Shown here: positions 63,269 through 64,000 of the stretch, in pieces | Position numbering within the stretch: the first letter of the stretch is position 1 | Layout: every line of letters begins with the position of its first letter | Source: CAZJYI01 sp964550025 | GTDB lineage: Bacteria; Verrucomicrobiota; Kiritimatiellia; UBA8416; CAYOBW01 | NCBI GenBank assembly: GCA_964550025.1 | Contig: CAZJYI010000029.1 | Coordinates: forward strand, 1-64,000 | Length of the DNA stretch: 64,000 bases | Direction of reading: 5' to 3' | Translations under genes and position numbers: made by a program | The notes under the pieces: model-generated | Told to the model about the DNA's origin: nothing | What the model saw: the letters and a program-made list of their open reading frames with translations, nothing else | Databases searched by the model: none

Positions 63269-64000
63269 ATGAAGAGCGTGCTGAGTGTCTGTCTGATCTT
63301 GTGGCTGAGTGGGGCGGGTGTCGGGTATGGCGGTGATATCTATGTCTGGTCCGGCAGCCCGTCGCCGGGGGCGGGGGGTACATGGGATACCGCTTATCAC
63401 ACCATCCAAGAGGCGGTCGATGCCGCCTCGGCGGGCGATACGGTGTGGGTGACCAATGGGACGTATCGGCAAGGCGCCGAGATCACCGTGACGGCGGCCA
63501 TCACGGTCCGGAGCGTCAACGGGGCGAGTGCGACGACCGTTGACGGGGAGGAGACGTATCGCTGCTTCAAGCTCGGCGGCGACGCCGTGATTGACGGATT
63601 CACCATACGGAACGGAAGATCCACGGGCACGGCGGGAACCCAGGGGGCGGGGCCCGGTGTCACCGGCGGCAATGGCTGGCATGGTATCGGTGGCGGGGTG
63701 TGGTGTGACGGCGGTGGCACGGTTCAGTATTGCGTGATCACCGGCAATGAGGCCCACGGTGGTCTGGGCGGCCCGGGCGGCATACAGCCCGTCTACGGCC
63801 AGCCCGGTGGCAATGGCGGAAACGGCGGCAGCGGTCTGGGCGGAGGGGTCTACTGCTCCGGCGACGGAACAGTTCGCGGCTGCCTGGTCACCGGCAACGA
63901 GGCCCACGGGGGCCGCGGAGGACAAGGCTCCCCGGGTGGAAACTGGCTGCCGCCCACATTCCCGCAACCCGGGCGAGGCGGTGACGGCGGAGACGGCGGC
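63269..64000 (+). CDS. Secreted beta-helix protein (N-terminal part, runs off the window)
   Basis: The first 244 residues are visible. A signal peptide (LSVCLILWLSGAGVGYGG) is followed by the module start also seen in the giant protein at 13349 (AYHTIQEAVDAASAGDTVWVTNGTY, ITVRSVNGASATTVDG, cited as motifs). Beta-helix turns (GGGVWCDGGGTVQYCVITGN) are separated by Gly-rich loops (GGPGGIQ, GGNGGNGGSGLGGG). ATG 63269 follows GGGGGGAGG. It belongs to the same family as the modules near residues 1690-2700 of the giant protein. The product is presumably exported. Confidence 0.85.
   Translation, partial: MKSVLSVCLILWLSGAGVGYGGDIYVWSGSPSPGAGGTWDTAYHTIQEAVDAASAGDTVWVTNGTYRQGAEITVTAAITVRSVNGASATTVDGEETYRCFKLGGDAVIDGFTIRNGRSTGTAGTQGAGPGVTGGNGWHGIGGGVWCDGGGTVQYCVITGNEAHGGLGGPGGIQPVYGQPGGNGGNGGSGLGGGVYCSGDGTVRGCLVTGNEAHGGRGGQGSPGGNWLPPTFPQPGRGGDGGDGG

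Noticed and set aside
63218..63967. Long minus-strand open frame (249 codons)
   Set aside because: It is antisense to the signal-peptide-bearing beta-helix gene at 63269; its sequence is Pro/Arg/Ala-biased with no family motifs.

Overview
The window is GC-rich DNA, probably from the Verrucomicrobiota/Kiritimatiellota side of the PVC group. This is an inference from gene content: giant secreted beta-helix, CotH and LamG-type proteins, a CbiR-type cobamide hydrolase (a family characterised in Akkermansia), and densely repetitive intergenic DNA. A run of exactly 100 N at 48100-48199 shows it is a draft scaffold.

Region 1 (1-13170) is a cobamide uptake and remodelling locus. A cobT start is cut by the left edge. 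It is transcribed leftward from a promoter, a cobalamin riboswitch and an intrinsic terminator. A second cobalamin riboswitch drives rightward btuB, a Dph6-like PP-loop ATPase, btuF, btuC and a btuD fused to a CbiR domain. Facing it is a leftward operon cobU-cobS-cbiB-(cobD::cobQ). Together these genes can import a corrinoid, strip its lower ligand and rebuild a preferred cobamide.

Region 2 (13349-30689) holds a 3176-residue beta-helix/InlB/GEVED protein, a 2117-residue lamin-tail/CotH/LamG protein, and a convergent coiled-coil C-type lectin protein. Region 3 (30814-36930) holds a HipBA-type pair, a sugar-type ABC importer (binding protein plus two permeases, no ATPase) and a HicBA pair.

Region 4 (37064-55899) holds two complete paralogous leftward phosphate operons, pstS-pstC-pstA-pstB-pstB-phoU-phoR. 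Between them lie a decayed gene, an AAA/DUF234-type ATPase, a GNAT acetyltransferase and a repeat island with the assembly gap. Each pstS is preceded by a long array of 5-bp boxes at exact 11-bp spacing, which looks like a Pho box. In both operons the two PstB proteins carry complementary lesions in their ABC motifs, which predicts an obligate asymmetric heterodimer with one working ATP site.

Region 5 (56114-64000) holds two unrecognised rightward genes facing a FIST/GAF histidine kinase with a stand-alone receiver, and then the start of another secreted beta-helix protein. Across the window, gene gaps are filled by hairpins built from degenerate 6- or 7-bp units. Several of these supply the last codons and stop of the adjoining gene.
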